From an uncultured OCS116 cluster bacterium (GTDB taxonomy: Bacteria > Pseudomonadota > Alphaproteobacteria > Rhizobiales > TMED25), in assembly GCA_902613795.1 (NCBI GenBank), contig CACMIP010000004.1, forward strand, positions 62,001-126,000: a DNA stretch of 64,000 nucleotides. Reading direction: 5' to 3'. A program made the translations under genes and the position numbers. A model generated the notes under the pieces. It worked only from the letters and a program-made list of their open reading frames with translations. It did not search any database and was not told the origin of the DNA. This document shows, in pieces, positions 37,108-46,539 of the stretch (the first letter of the stretch is position 1; each line of letters opens with the position of its first letter).

Positions 37108-38178
37108 TCACGAGGCAAGTATACGGGTCCAAGTGTCTTGGATCATCCTACTTACTTCTTCTCCTTGGTATAGCATATTTTCGCATAATTTTACTGTTCC
37201 ATCAGCTGGAAATATGGCTGGGTTTGATTTATATTCATCATCCATTAGATCTTTTGCAGCTTTATTTGGAGTTGCATATTGAATATAGTCAGCAAGCTCC
37301 GCTCCAATATCGGCACGCAGAATAAAATCAATGAATTTGTGAGCATTCTCCTTATGAGGGGCATTTTTGGGTATGCAAAGGCAATCCTCCCAAATTATAC
37401 TACCCTCTTTGGGGACGATGTAGCTGATATTGTCATCCTCGAGCATTATCTGTGCGATGTCTCCGTTATATTCTTGGGCCATGATAACGTCGCCAGAGGC
37501 AAGTAAATCTTGGCCATTATCTTCAGCAAAAACTTTGATATGCTTCTTTTGAGTAATTAATAACTCTTCAGCCTCTTTATATTCTCTTGTACTTTTGGTA
37601 TTTGCAGAATAGCCTAAATACTTCAGTGCGCAGGCGATAACGTCTGTAGCTTCCGATAAAAGAGAAATATTTCCAGAGTATATTTCAGAATCGTAAATGT
37701 ATGACCAAGAGTCTGGAGTTTTGCTTACTTGTTTTTTATTGAACCCTATGCCGATTGTGCCCCACATGTATGGTATGGAATATTCTCTATTAGGGTCAAA
37801 TATCGGATTCAAAAAATTTTTATCAATATTTCCCATATTTGATATCTTATCTTGATCGATCCTATCCAGCATCCCTGCTTTTACCATTTTTTCTACATAA
37901 ATATCTGAAGGAACAATGATGTCATATCCGGGATTACCTTCCCTTAGTTTTGAAAATAATTCATCATTATCAGCAAAGAAATCAATGTTTGTTTTAACCC
38001 CCACCGCACTCGCAAAGTCCGATAATGTATCTTCTCCAATGTAATCATCCCAATTATAAAAATTAAGTTGATCTTGGTCCTTGGCTCTAAGGCTAAATGG
38101 CAAAAAGGTGAGGCCGATTGCGGTAGCAGATGTGCCAGCTAAAAAACTTCTTCTTGATATGTGATATTTATTGCGCAT
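37108..38178 (-). CDS. potD: Polyamine-binding periplasmic protein, PotD-like
   Basis: A 356-residue substrate-binding protein with a twin-arginine signal SRRSFLAGTSATAIGLTFLP at residues 8-27, implying export by the Tat system. Mature-part motifs LNFYNWDDYIGEDTLSDF and YDIIVPSDIYVEKM are typical of PotD/PotF, with the Trp/Asp of NWDDYI in the ligand pocket. A strong ribosome-binding site GGAGGTGTTT lies just before the ATG. It is first in the operon, which suits the higher amount needed for binding proteins. The divergent acyl-CoA dehydrogenase gene starts 163 bases away. Confidence 0.93.
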   Translation of the reverse strand: MRNKYHISRRSFLAGTSATAIGLTFLPFSLRAKDQDQLNFYNWDDYIGEDTLSDFASAVGVKTNIDFFADNDELFSKLREGNPGYDIIVPSDIYVEKMVKAGMLDRIDQDKISNMGNIDKNFLNPIFDPNREYSIPYMWGTIGIGFNKKQVSKTPDSWSYIYDSEIYSGNISLLSEATDVIACALKYLGYSANTKSTREYKEAEELLITQKKHIKVFAEDNGQDLLASGDVIMAQEYNGDIAQIMLEDDNISYIVPKEGSIIWEDCLCIPKNAPHKENAHKFIDFILRADIGAELADYIQYATPNKAAKDLMDDEYKSNPAIFPADGTVKLCENMLYQGEEVSRMIQDTWTRILAS

Positions 38179-38341
38179 TTAAACACCTCCATATAGAAAT
38201 ATTCTTTATTTTTTATGATATCCCAAGTTAAAACCAATATCAGCTTTTAACTTTATGTCAAATTTATTTTTCGTTTGTTTTCTGCGAAAGAAATTACTAT
38301 ATATATAATGTTAAAAAACTCATTTTAAGGGAAGACAACCA

Positions 38342-39544
38342 ATGCATGAAATGTTTATTCAGACAGAAGAACAAAAAGCAATATTAGAAACAGTTAAGAA
38401 ATTCGTTGATGACGTGGTCAAACCTGTGGCAGTCGATCTTGATGGAAAAGCAACTCCTGAAGAGAGATATTGTGGAGAAATAGTAAAGGAGGCAGATAAA
38501 CTTGGCCTTCGAACAATGACACTATCTGAAAAATACGGTGGGTTAAGTCTAGATTCACTAACGACTGCAATGGTTGTAGAGGAGTTAGCGGTTGGAGACG
38601 TCGGTGTGTCCGTCGTGATGGCTCAAACAATGAAACTTGCTACCATAATGGAAAAGGCTCTAAATGAAGAACAAGCTGAGAGGACATTAATTCCATACTC
38701 AAAAGACCCTGAAGCGGTTTTGGCAATTGGTATAACAGAGCCTGATAATGCTTCAAACTATTTTTTACCGTATCCGACTCCTTTTAGAACATCCGCTGAA
38801 AAAGTTGATGGGGGGTATGTCATAAATGGTATGAAACACTTCATATCAAATGGAAATAGAGCAAGCCATTACCTTTTATTTGTTCAAACGGAGAAGGGTA
38901 AGCCAATGCTTGAAGGGACCACCTGCTTCCTTTTAGAGAGAGGACGTGAAGGTTTTACAATTGGTCGTGTACACGACAAGCTAGGCGAAAGTCTTGCAAA
39001 CAATGCCGAGTTAATCTTCCAAGATTGTTTTATTCCAGATGAAAATATAGTTGGAGAGGTTGGGAAAGGTTTTCAATTACTTCAAAAGTTCTTTCCATCA
39101 AGTAACTCATTCGCAGCATCAAGCTGTCTAGGTGTTGGTGTTGCCCTCTACGAAAAAGCTGAGCAATGGGCAAAAATAAGAGTGCAAGGTGGTAGGCCAT
39201 TAATTGAGCACGATGGTATTCGAGCTCAGTTAGGCGAAATGAGAATGCTGCTTGATGCCGCAAGATCATACACACACCGAGCCTGCTACTTAGCTGATAA
39301 TCAAGAACAAGGATGGGATTGGACATTGGGTGCTCTTCCAAAGGCGATGGCAAGCCAAGCTGTGTGGAAAATTGCAACTTGGACTATGGAAGTGCATGGT
39401 GGGCATGGCTACATGAAAGAGTTTGGAGTATCAAAACTTTTAAGAGATGCAGCAGGATGGTTGCATTCTGATGGAGTAAATAGAACTTTATTCTTGAAGG
39501 CAGCAAACTACATGTACGGTTTGGACCTTTATGATAAAAAGTAG
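38342..39544 (+). CDS. Acyl-CoA dehydrogenase
   Basis: A 400-residue FAD enzyme that oxidises an acyl-CoA to the 2,3-enoyl-CoA. The FAD-proximal AIGITEPDNASNY and the MKHFISNGNRASHYLL segment are in place; the catalytic base region near the C terminus reads VHGGHGYMKEFGVSKLLRDA (about 360-380). A GGGAAGA ribosome-binding site precedes the ATG. The GST gene starts on the base after its stop codon, so the two are coupled. Its acyl chain preference is unknown; short or branched acyl-CoA would suit the neighbouring reductase and dehydrogenase genes. Confidence 0.93.
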   Translation: MHEMFIQTEEQKAILETVKKFVDDVVKPVAVDLDGKATPEERYCGEIVKEADKLGLRTMTLSEKYGGLSLDSLTTAMVVEELAVGDVGVSVVMAQTMKLATIMEKALNEEQAERTLIPYSKDPEAVLAIGITEPDNASNYFLPYPTPFRTSAEKVDGGYVINGMKHFISNGNRASHYLLFVQTEKGKPMLEGTTCFLLERGREGFTIGRVHDKLGESLANNAELIFQDCFIPDENIVGEVGKGFQLLQKFFPSSNSFAASSCLGVGVALYEKAEQWAKIRVQGGRPLIEHDGIRAQLGEMRMLLDAARSYTHRACYLADNQEQGWDWTLGALPKAMASQAVWKIATWTMEVHGGHGYMKEFGVSKLLRDAAGWLHSDGVNRTLFLKAANYMYGLDLYDKK

Positions 39545-40309
39545 ATGAAACTTGGAAATTTTAAATTATACAACGCACTGCAATCAACTTGCAGTCAACG
39601 TGTGCGCTACACTCTTCACTATAAGAATATAGGGTATAGTATGGAAATCCTGGACTTATTCTCCGGTGATCAACTAAAGCCTGAATATCTGTCAATAAAT
39701 CCGAATGGAGTTGTGCCAGCATTAGTCCATGACGGCAAAATAGTACTAGATAGTTCGGTAATAATTGAATATCTTGAAGATATTAATATAAATCATAATC
39801 CTCTTCGTCCGCCTGAGCCTGAAAACGCAGCAAAAATGAGAGCTATGATAAGATATTTTGATGAGGTTGCGGGGCCATCTGTTAGGATACCATCTTACAA
39901 TATGGCATTTTTACCACACTTTCAGGATTTATCAGTAAAAGAGTTTATTGCCCTTGCAGAGTCAAAGCCATTGAGAAAAGATTTTCTTTTGAAGATGGGT
40001 AGGACCGGCTTTTCTGAAAAAGATATGAATGACTCAACAGCAAAAATAGACGCAACTTGCAATCGTATGGAAGTTTGGTTAGGAGAGAGTGGTGGTCCTT
40101 TCCTCCTTGGGAAGGCAATATCGTATGCAGACATATGTATTATGCCAGTAATAGTCCGTATGCAAGATCTTGGTCGCTCAGATTTATGGGCCTCAAACAC
40201 TAAAGTAATTGAATGGTTAAAACTAATTCAATCTTCTGCAACTTATGAAAAGACTTATTGTGAAGGATCATTGCTATCACAAGTTTATCCTCACCTAAGA
40301 AACGGCTAA
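39545..40309 (+). CDS. Glutathione S-transferase family protein
   Basis: A 254-residue GST. The thioredoxin-like N domain (1-80) has ALQSTCSQRVRYTLHYKNI with the glutathione-site Ser/Cys near residue 10-13, the cis-Pro motif NGVVPALVHDG and LDSSVIIEYLED. The helical C domain has PFLLGKAISYADICIMPV, the usual GST folding Asp motif. It is directly downstream of the acyl-CoA dehydrogenase. It could act in reductive dehalogenation, isomerisation or detoxification; the specific reaction is not visible. Confidence 0.9.
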   Translation: MKLGNFKLYNALQSTCSQRVRYTLHYKNIGYSMEILDLFSGDQLKPEYLSINPNGVVPALVHDGKIVLDSSVIIEYLEDININHNPLRPPEPENAAKMRAMIRYFDEVAGPSVRIPSYNMAFLPHFQDLSVKEFIALAESKPLRKDFLLKMGRTGFSEKDMNDSTAKIDATCNRMEVWLGESGGPFLLGKAISYADICIMPVIVRMQDLGRSDLWASNTKVIEWLKLIQSSATYEKTYCEGSLLSQVYPHLRNG

Positions 40310-40325
40310 GAGCCATTGTTGAAGA

Positions 40326-41285
40326 TCATAAGATTTCTTTATTTACAACAAATTCAGGACTCAATTTTCCATTAAAATAATCAATTATATTTTGAGCAGA
40401 ATTTACGGACATCCTTGCAGCGCAGTCGTTGTTTAAACCGGCTATGTGTGGTGAAAATAAAACTTTTTCATGACTAAATACTTTATGGTCAGAGATGTCA
40501 GGTGGCTCTTCAGGGAAAACATCAAGACCTGCACTTCTAAGTTTGCCCGATTGCAGTCCTTCCAAAAGAGCATCCAGGTCGATATGGGAACCGCGCGATG
40601 TATTTATTAGAATCGTATTTTCTTGCATTAACTCTATCTCATCTTTCCCTATGATATGTTTACCCATCCCTGGCGCATGTAACGTGATTATTTCTGAGTC
40701 CTTAATAGCTGTATCTAATTCAACAAAAAAATTATAATCGTCTGGAAACTTTTTTTGATTATCTATATATGGATCATAAATATTAATTTGCGCATTAAAA
40801 GCACGCGCAATTTTTGCAACTTTTTGCCCGATTTTACCAAAGCCAACTATTAGTATTTTCTTCCCGGAAAAATCATTTGATATTAGCAGATCTCTATCTT
40901 TCCATTTGTCCCCTCGGACCATTGCATCATGTCTTTTACTATTTTTCAATAAATCAAGAATAAACATAATGGTATGCTCTGCTACGCTGCCTGAATTGAC
41001 ATCGCCAACAATCGTGAGGGGAATTTTCCTATTCGTCAATTCAGGAATATCGATTCGATCATAACCAACTCCATTCCTTGACAATATTTTTAGATTTGGT
41101 GAATTATCGATCATTAACTTTGTGAAAGACTGTAATCGCAATAAGACCCCATCTGCATCGGAGATATTATTTTCAAGTGTTTCTTGGCTTGCATCAGGCA
41201 AAATAATAACTTCAAAGTTATTTACTTTCTCTAAGAGATTAATTCCACTTTGATGTATTTTTCCACCAACAATTATTTTATACAT
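40326..41285 (-). CDS. D-isomer-specific 2-hydroxyacid dehydrogenase
   Basis: A 319-residue NAD(P)-dependent dehydrogenase. The Rossmann motif is VGFGKIGQKVAKIARAF (about residue 150) with Asp in INIYDPY. The catalytic triad is visible: Arg in INTSRGSHID (about 235), Glu in DVFPEEPP (about 264) and His in SPHIAGL (about 282). Such enzymes interconvert 2-oxo and D-2-hydroxy acids (phosphoglycerate, glyoxylate, hydroxypyruvate and others). The length is too short for a SerA with regulatory domains. It is on the opposite strand from both neighbours. Confidence 0.92.
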   Translation of the reverse strand: MYKIIVGGKIHQSGINLLEKVNNFEVIILPDASQETLENNISDADGVLLRLQSFTKLMIDNSPNLKILSRNGVGYDRIDIPELTNRKIPLTIVGDVNSGSVAEHTIMFILDLLKNSKRHDAMVRGDKWKDRDLLISNDFSGKKILIVGFGKIGQKVAKIARAFNAQINIYDPYIDNQKKFPDDYNFFVELDTAIKDSEIITLHAPGMGKHIIGKDEIELMQENTILINTSRGSHIDLDALLEGLQSGKLRSAGLDVFPEEPPDISDHKVFSHEKVLFSPHIAGLNNDCAARMSVNSAQNIIDYFNGKLSPEFVVNKEIL

Positions 41286-41368
41286 TTTTTCCCATTGTCC
41301 TTATATTTAATATACAGTAAAAATAAAATTATTTTAGAATTTTTATTTTAAAATATGAGGTTGATCCT

Positions 41369-42436
41369 ATGCAAAATAAAGACGAAAAACTACTTACAGC
41401 CGTATCCCACTGGTCATATCGATTTGTCTCTAATGGTGTTCCACTATCAGATTTTAATGATGTATCTGCATCGATTAGTAAATGGGATGAATGGTGCAAT
41501 CAATGGGAAATGAAAGGGCACATTCATGGGGCGCTTGGAGATAAGGCGCGAATTAATGGTTATAATTTAAGTGCGGCTGAACATTACAATACAGCTGCCG
41601 TTTGTTGTCATTTTGGAAAATTTCTATTTGTTCAAGATCCTGCACAAATGAAGCAAACACACACATTTGCAGTTGAATACCACAAAAAATCTATGGAACT
41701 TGCAGATCCTATTGGTGAAAGAATTGAAATAAATTGGAATAATCTCACGATGTATGGCAATCTCAGAAAGCCAAAAAATATTGATAACCCGCCAGTTGTC
41801 ATTATGTGCATGGGTTTAGACTCAGCTAAAGAGGAGATGGAAACAAACGAGAGAGTATTTCTTGATAGAGGTATTGCAACGCTAGCATTTGACGGACCTG
41901 GTCAAGGTGAGTCAGAGTATTTGGCGCCTATATGTCCGGAGTATGAAGAACCGGTTTCTGCAGTCATAGATTTTATCGAAAAAAGAGATGACTTAAGTTC
42001 TGAAAGGGTTGCTATTTGGGGTGTTAGTCTTGGTGGTTATTATGCGCCAAGAGCTGCGTCTTATGATGATAGGCTAAAGGCATGTATCTCCCTGACGGGA
42101 CCATTTGCCTGGAGTAATATATTTGACCGAATACCAGGGCTCACAAAAGAAGCATTTATTCACAGAAGTAAATGTCACTCTGAGGATGAAGCGAAGGAAT
42201 TTGCTAGCAGAATGGATTTGTCTGGATGCGCTAAAAATATAAAATGCCCTCTATACATTGTTGGGGGCGGCTTAGACAGAGTTGTTCCACCAGAGGAGTC
42301 TAAATTACTTGCTGAAGCAGTCAATGGGGACGTGGTATATAATTACATAGAGGATGGTTCGCACGTAGCAAACAATAGGATTTACAAATACCGCACCCAG
42401 ACTGCTGACTGGTTATCCTCGATAATATCAAATTAA
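41369..42436 (+). CDS. Alpha/beta hydrolase, possible C-C bond hydrolase
   Basis: A 355-residue hydrolase with a roughly 120-residue helical N-terminal part before the alpha/beta core. The nucleophile elbow is VSLGG in WGVSLGGYYAPRAA (Ser near 217), the acid is probably Asp in GGGLDRVVPPEES, and the base His in EDGSHVANNR. The layout matches the 2,6-dihydroxypseudooxynicotine hydrolase/FrsA-like group, some members of which cut C-C bonds of beta-diketones. It leads a run of eight plus-strand genes to 50850, 17 bases before the cyclase gene. The substrate is not known. Confidence 0.88.
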   Translation: MQNKDEKLLTAVSHWSYRFVSNGVPLSDFNDVSASISKWDEWCNQWEMKGHIHGALGDKARINGYNLSAAEHYNTAAVCCHFGKFLFVQDPAQMKQTHTFAVEYHKKSMELADPIGERIEINWNNLTMYGNLRKPKNIDNPPVVIMCMGLDSAKEEMETNERVFLDRGIATLAFDGPGQGESEYLAPICPEYEEPVSAVIDFIEKRDDLSSERVAIWGVSLGGYYAPRAASYDDRLKACISLTGPFAWSNIFDRIPGLTKEAFIHRSKCHSEDEAKEFASRMDLSGCAKNIKCPLYIVGGGLDRVVPPEESKLLAEAVNGDVVYNYIEDGSHVANNRIYKYRTQTADWLSSIISN

Positions 42437-42453
42437 TAGATAGGGAGAAATTC

Positions 42454-43425
42454 ATGCAAGAAAAAAAAATAACTAGAGCAGACATTGCAGAAGCCGCTGA
42501 AAAATATAAAAATTGGGGGAAGTGGGGCCCCGACGATGAGATAGGTACACTCAACTATGTTGGGACTGATGAGATTATTAATGCAGCAAAGCTTGTTAAA
42601 AAGGGAAAAGTAATATCGCTAGCTTTGAATTTTGACTACAAAGGTCCCCAAGGCGCTAAAACTAAATATCCTGCAATGGGTAGAACAAACCCAATTCATT
42701 CAATGTTAAGAACCGGAACGGATGCTTATTCTGGTGTGCTCGACCAGAGAGGTATTAGGGCAGCAGATGACACAGTTTTCTTACCAACGCACGGATGCAC
42801 ACATTGGGATGGGCTCGGACATGTTTTCTATGAAGACAAAATGTGGAATGGTTATGATTGCAGGGAGGTTACCTCTGCAGGAGCACAGAAGTGTGGCATT
42901 GAAAAAACAAGAGACAAAATGGTTGGCAGAGGAATCCTATTAGATGTCGCTAGAGCTCTTGGCGTGGACAGACTGGATGATGGTTATGCAATAACATGTG
43001 ATGACCTCGATCTTACTGCAGAGAAGCAAGGTGTATCTGTCCAAAAAGGTGACTTTGTAATTGTGAGAACAGGTCAAATGGAGGATTGTTTAAAAAGAGA
43101 ATCATGGGATGGTTTCCCTGGCGGTGATGCGCCAGGTATGGGCTTTGATACTATAGATTGGGTTCAAAGAACCGAGCTTGCGGCTCTTGCATCTGATACA
43201 TGGGGATGTGAGGTGAGGCCTAATCAAAGTGAAGATGGGATAAATCAACCATGGCATTGGATAACAATACCAATTCAAGGTATGACTATGGGAGAAATGT
43301 TTTATCTAAAGGAACTCGCAGAAGACTGTCTCGAAGACAATATATATGAATTCTTACTAGTTGCTCCATCTATTCCAATTACAGGAGCGGTAGGTACCCC
43401 AATAAACCCAATTGCTATTAAGTAA
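42454..43425 (+). CDS. Cyclase-family (KynB-like) metal hydrolase
   Basis: A 323-residue member of the cyclase/kynurenine formamidase family. Metal-binding motif THGCTHWDGLGHVFYED (about residue 112) has the His-x3-His-x-Asp pattern of the family, and the end carries AEDCLEDNIYEFLL and the PxP-like PITGAVGTPINP. Relatives hydrolyse formylkynurenine or isatin, or open rings. Ribosome-binding site GGGAGAAATTC precedes the ATG. Its position after the alpha/beta hydrolase and before a ThDP enzyme suggests it opens or hydrolyses a ring or amide in this pathway. Confidence 0.88.
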   Translation: MQEKKITRADIAEAAEKYKNWGKWGPDDEIGTLNYVGTDEIINAAKLVKKGKVISLALNFDYKGPQGAKTKYPAMGRTNPIHSMLRTGTDAYSGVLDQRGIRAADDTVFLPTHGCTHWDGLGHVFYEDKMWNGYDCREVTSAGAQKCGIEKTRDKMVGRGILLDVARALGVDRLDDGYAITCDDLDLTAEKQGVSVQKGDFVIVRTGQMEDCLKRESWDGFPGGDAPGMGFDTIDWVQRTELAALASDTWGCEVRPNQSEDGINQPWHWITIPIQGMTMGEMFYLKELAEDCLEDNIYEFLLVAPSIPITGAVGTPINPIAIK

Positions 43426-43439
43426 CTTAGAGGTGTGAA

Positions 43440-45125
43440 ATGAGTAATGAATTAACAGGTGCTAAGGTATTGGCTAAAATGCTCCATGATTATGGGGTAA
43501 CAGATATATTTCATGTTCCGGCAGTCCTCAGGACGACAATGGCTGAGTTAGAGACAATATCAAATATCCGAAGAATTCATGCTCATGGGGAAGCTTCAGC
43601 TGCCTACATGGCAGATGGATATGCCCGTGCATCTGGCCGACCTGGTGTATGTGCGGCACAGATAATTGGCGCTTTAAATCTTGCGGCCGGACTCAGGGAT
43701 GCCTGGCTTGCCAAGTCACCAGTTATTGCTCTAACTGGAGGACGTGATCAAGCAACAAAATTCAGAAAAGCATATCAAGAGGTTGACGACATACCAGCAT
43801 TTGAGCCAGTTACAAAGTTTAATGCAACGGTTGATAGCGCAAATAGATTCCCTGACATGCTAAACCAAGCATTCAGAGTTGCTGTATCGGGGTCGCCAGG
43901 ACCAGTTCATCTGCAATTTAAAGGCAATGAGGGTCAAGTAGATCAAGAATCATTTGATGAGAATATACCTACGTCTATCGACGAGAGCGTCTCTTCTGTT
44001 CCGCCATATCGACCAAAGCCCGACATAGCTCAAATAAAAAAAGCAATGGACATTATTAATAATGCAAGTAAGCCAATTCTGGTGGTTGGTGGTGGCGTTA
44101 GGTGGTCCAAAGCAGGAGATTTAATTGATGAAATTTCAAAAAAATTAAAAATTCCTGTAGCAACCTCACTAAACGGTAAAGATGTAATAAATTCAACAAA
44201 TCCCCTTAATGTTGGTGTAGTCGGAACGTATTCAAGAGGGTCGGCTAATAAATCTGTGCTTGCTGCAGACCTTGCCATTTTTATTGGAACAGATCTGGGG
44301 GGTATGGTAACGAATTTCTGGACTATACCAAAAATTGGAATAAAAGCCATCCATATAGATATTGACCCTGAAGTCTTGGGTAGAAACTATCCTCTAGAAG
44401 TTGGTATTATGGCAGATGCAAAAATGGCTTTAGCGGAGATGATGAAATTTGCTGATGAAAATATGGTTGAAAAGAGAATTTCATGGGTTGAAGAGGTCCA
44501 AGGTTACTGCAGAGATTGGTATGATGAGTTTCGTCCATTATTGCAGTCAGACAATATACCAATTAGACCGGAAAGGGTTTGTCACGATCTTTCTCTAAAT
44601 TTACCAGATAATTCATTTGTCGTAGTAGATACTGGACATGGCGGAATGTGGATGGGAGGAATGTTTGATTTAAAATCCTCTGGGCAGAATTATATAAGAT
44701 CTGCCGGGCACCTTGGTTGGGCATTTCCTGCATCCTTGGGCGTTAAATGCGCGGCGCCAGATAGGCCTGTCATATGTTTTACTGGGGATGCAGGTTTTTG
44801 GTATCATATTGCTGAAGTTGAAACTGCAGTTCGATGGGGAATTAACGCTGTGATCGTTGTGAATAACAATGGTGCGGGTAATCAATCAAAAAGGGGATTT
44901 GATAGGGTCTATGGCGGCACTCAAACAGAGAAGGCAAGAGAGATGTGGACGTTTAATAATGTTAACTTTGCTCAAATTGCCAAGCATATGGGCGCTGAGT
45001 CAATAAGAGTAGAAAATCCAAAAGATTTCACTCCAGCACTTCAAAAGGCAATAGCACTTAATAAGTGCGTTATTTTGGACGTTGTAACCGACGTAGACGC
45101 TCTGGCTCCACTTGCATACACATAG
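43440..45125 (+). CDS. ThDP-dependent enzyme, acetolactate-synthase/oxalyl-CoA-type
   Basis: A 561-residue thiamine-diphosphate enzyme. Activating Glu is in HAHGEASAAYMADGYARA (about residue 50), the PP-domain cofactor motif is TGDAGFWYHIAEVETAV through VVNNNG (about 440-475). It is not closely alike the ThDP enzyme at 30916: the pyrimidine-domain and cofactor motifs differ, so the two are separate subfamilies. Possible reactions include carboligation or decarboxylation of a 2-oxo acid. It starts 14 bases after the cyclase gene with a GAGGTG ribosome-binding site, and is followed by a 95-base gap, which could hold a promoter for the next genes. Confidence 0.87.
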   Translation: MSNELTGAKVLAKMLHDYGVTDIFHVPAVLRTTMAELETISNIRRIHAHGEASAAYMADGYARASGRPGVCAAQIIGALNLAAGLRDAWLAKSPVIALTGGRDQATKFRKAYQEVDDIPAFEPVTKFNATVDSANRFPDMLNQAFRVAVSGSPGPVHLQFKGNEGQVDQESFDENIPTSIDESVSSVPPYRPKPDIAQIKKAMDIINNASKPILVVGGGVRWSKAGDLIDEISKKLKIPVATSLNGKDVINSTNPLNVGVVGTYSRGSANKSVLAADLAIFIGTDLGGMVTNFWTIPKIGIKAIHIDIDPEVLGRNYPLEVGIMADAKMALAEMMKFADENMVEKRISWVEEVQGYCRDWYDEFRPLLQSDNIPIRPERVCHDLSLNLPDNSFVVVDTGHGGMWMGGMFDLKSSGQNYIRSAGHLGWAFPASLGVKCAAPDRPVICFTGDAGFWYHIAEVETAVRWGINAVIVVNNNGAGNQSKRGFDRVYGGTQTEKAREMWTFNNVNFAQIAKHMGAESIRVENPKDFTPALQKAIALNKCVILDVVTDVDALAPLAYT

Positions 45126-45220
45126 TAATTTTTTAAATTTTATGTTACTAATCCACATTTATTGATATATATATAGACAAGGGATTAATCGATACCAAAT
45201 TAACTTAGAAAGTAATAACT

Positions 45221-46525
45221 ATGACGGATAAAAGTGTTTTTTCACCTAGAATTTTAAGGCCAGAAGATGCGAATCAGAATTGGCAATGGGATAGGGCTCT
45301 GGCTTCGCCAGGATTTAAGCAGGTTGACTTTGAAACAAGAGTTGATTTTCAGCGTTTACGAAAATATCGGTTATCTCGTGCAAAAAATGCGCTTAAAAAT
45401 TCAGGTCTTGGAGCATTAATATTATTTGATGTAAATAACATAAGATATATCACTGGAACAAAAATTGGTGAATGGGAAAGGGACAAGCTCTGCCGGTTTG
45501 CCTTACTAGCTGGTGATGAGGAACCATTTGTTTGGGATTTTGGATCTGCCGCAGTTCACCATCAACTTAATTGTGACTGGCTCGACCCAAATAGGTGCCT
45601 AGCAGGCATGACTGGAATGAGAGGAACAGTTCCACCATCTGTTGGTTTAATGAAATCGCACGCAGAAGAAATAATGAGTTACTTGAAACAGGCCGGAGTT
45701 GCAGATATGCCAATCGGGCTTGATATAGCAGAAACTGCAATGTTTTTTGAACTGCAAAATGCTGGAATGAACATTGTTGACGGTCAGCAAGTAATGTTGG
45801 ATGCTCGCGAGATAAAGAATATTGACGAAATCACCTTACTCAATCAAGCCGCAACAATGGTAGATGGCGTATATCATATGATTTATGAAGAGTTAAAACC
45901 GGGTGTTAGGGAAAACGATATAGTTGCGCTTTCAAATCAAATGCTCTATGAGATGGGATCAGATGATGTTGAAGCAATAAATGCGATTTCTGGAGAAAGG
46001 TGCAGTCCACATCCACATAATTTTACTGACCGTATGTTCAGACCCGGTGACCAGGCATTTTTTGATATTCTTCAATCTTATCAGGGCTATAGAACATGTT
46101 ATTACAGAACCTTTAATGTTGGAACGGCAACATCAGAGCAAAATGATGCCTACATCCAGTGCAGAGAGTGGCTAGACAAAGCAATAGAACTTATCAAACC
46201 TGGTGTATCAACTGATGTTGTTGCCAAAGCTTGGCCTAAGGCCGAAGAGTTTGGCTTTGAAAGCGAAATGCAGGCATTTGGATTGCAGTTTGGTCACGGA
46301 CTGGGCCTCGCACTGCATGAGAGACCGATCATTTCAAGGTTGGTTTCTTTGGAAAACCCAATGGAAATAAAAACAGGTATGGTCTTTGCACTAGAAACAT
46401 ACTGTCCTGCAAAAGATGGTGTTTCGGCAGCTAGAATTGAAGAGGAAGTGGTTGTTACAGATCAAGGCTGTAAGGTAATTTCATTATTCCCTGCCGATGA
46501 ATTACCTATTGCAAATAGATATTAA
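45221..46525 (+). CDS. M24-family, creatinase-like protein
   Basis: A 434-residue pita-bread-fold protein with a creatinase N-terminal domain (about 45-190) and an M24 catalytic-fold domain (200-420). Of the five usual metal ligands, Asp282 (FFDIL), His359 (FGHGLGLALHE), Glu392 (FALETYCP) and Glu407 (ARIEEEVV) are present, but the second Asp is Cys293 in GYRTCYYRTF. Creatinases, which act without metal, also lack it. So it is unlikely to be a plain Xaa-Pro aminopeptidase. It follows a ThDP enzyme and precedes 2-oxoacid dehydrogenase genes, so C-N or C-S bond cleavage of a small substrate is a better guess than peptidase work. Confidence 0.85.
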   Translation: MTDKSVFSPRILRPEDANQNWQWDRALASPGFKQVDFETRVDFQRLRKYRLSRAKNALKNSGLGALILFDVNNIRYITGTKIGEWERDKLCRFALLAGDEEPFVWDFGSAAVHHQLNCDWLDPNRCLAGMTGMRGTVPPSVGLMKSHAEEIMSYLKQAGVADMPIGLDIAETAMFFELQNAGMNIVDGQQVMLDAREIKNIDEITLLNQAATMVDGVYHMIYEELKPGVRENDIVALSNQMLYEMGSDDVEAINAISGERCSPHPHNFTDRMFRPGDQAFFDILQSYQGYRTCYYRTFNVGTATSEQNDAYIQCREWLDKAIELIKPGVSTDVVAKAWPKAEEFGFESEMQAFGLQFGHGLGLALHERPIISRLVSLENPMEIKTGMVFALETYCPAKDGVSAARIEEEVVVTDQGCKVISLFPADELPIANRY

Positions 46526-46539
46526 TTGCTGGTGTTATA

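Noticed and set aside
45221-46525. DMSP lyase DddP
   Set aside because: The M24 fold and marine setting suggested it, but the metal-ligand pattern (Cys at the second Asp) and GYRTCYYRTF differ from the DddP motif as I know it.
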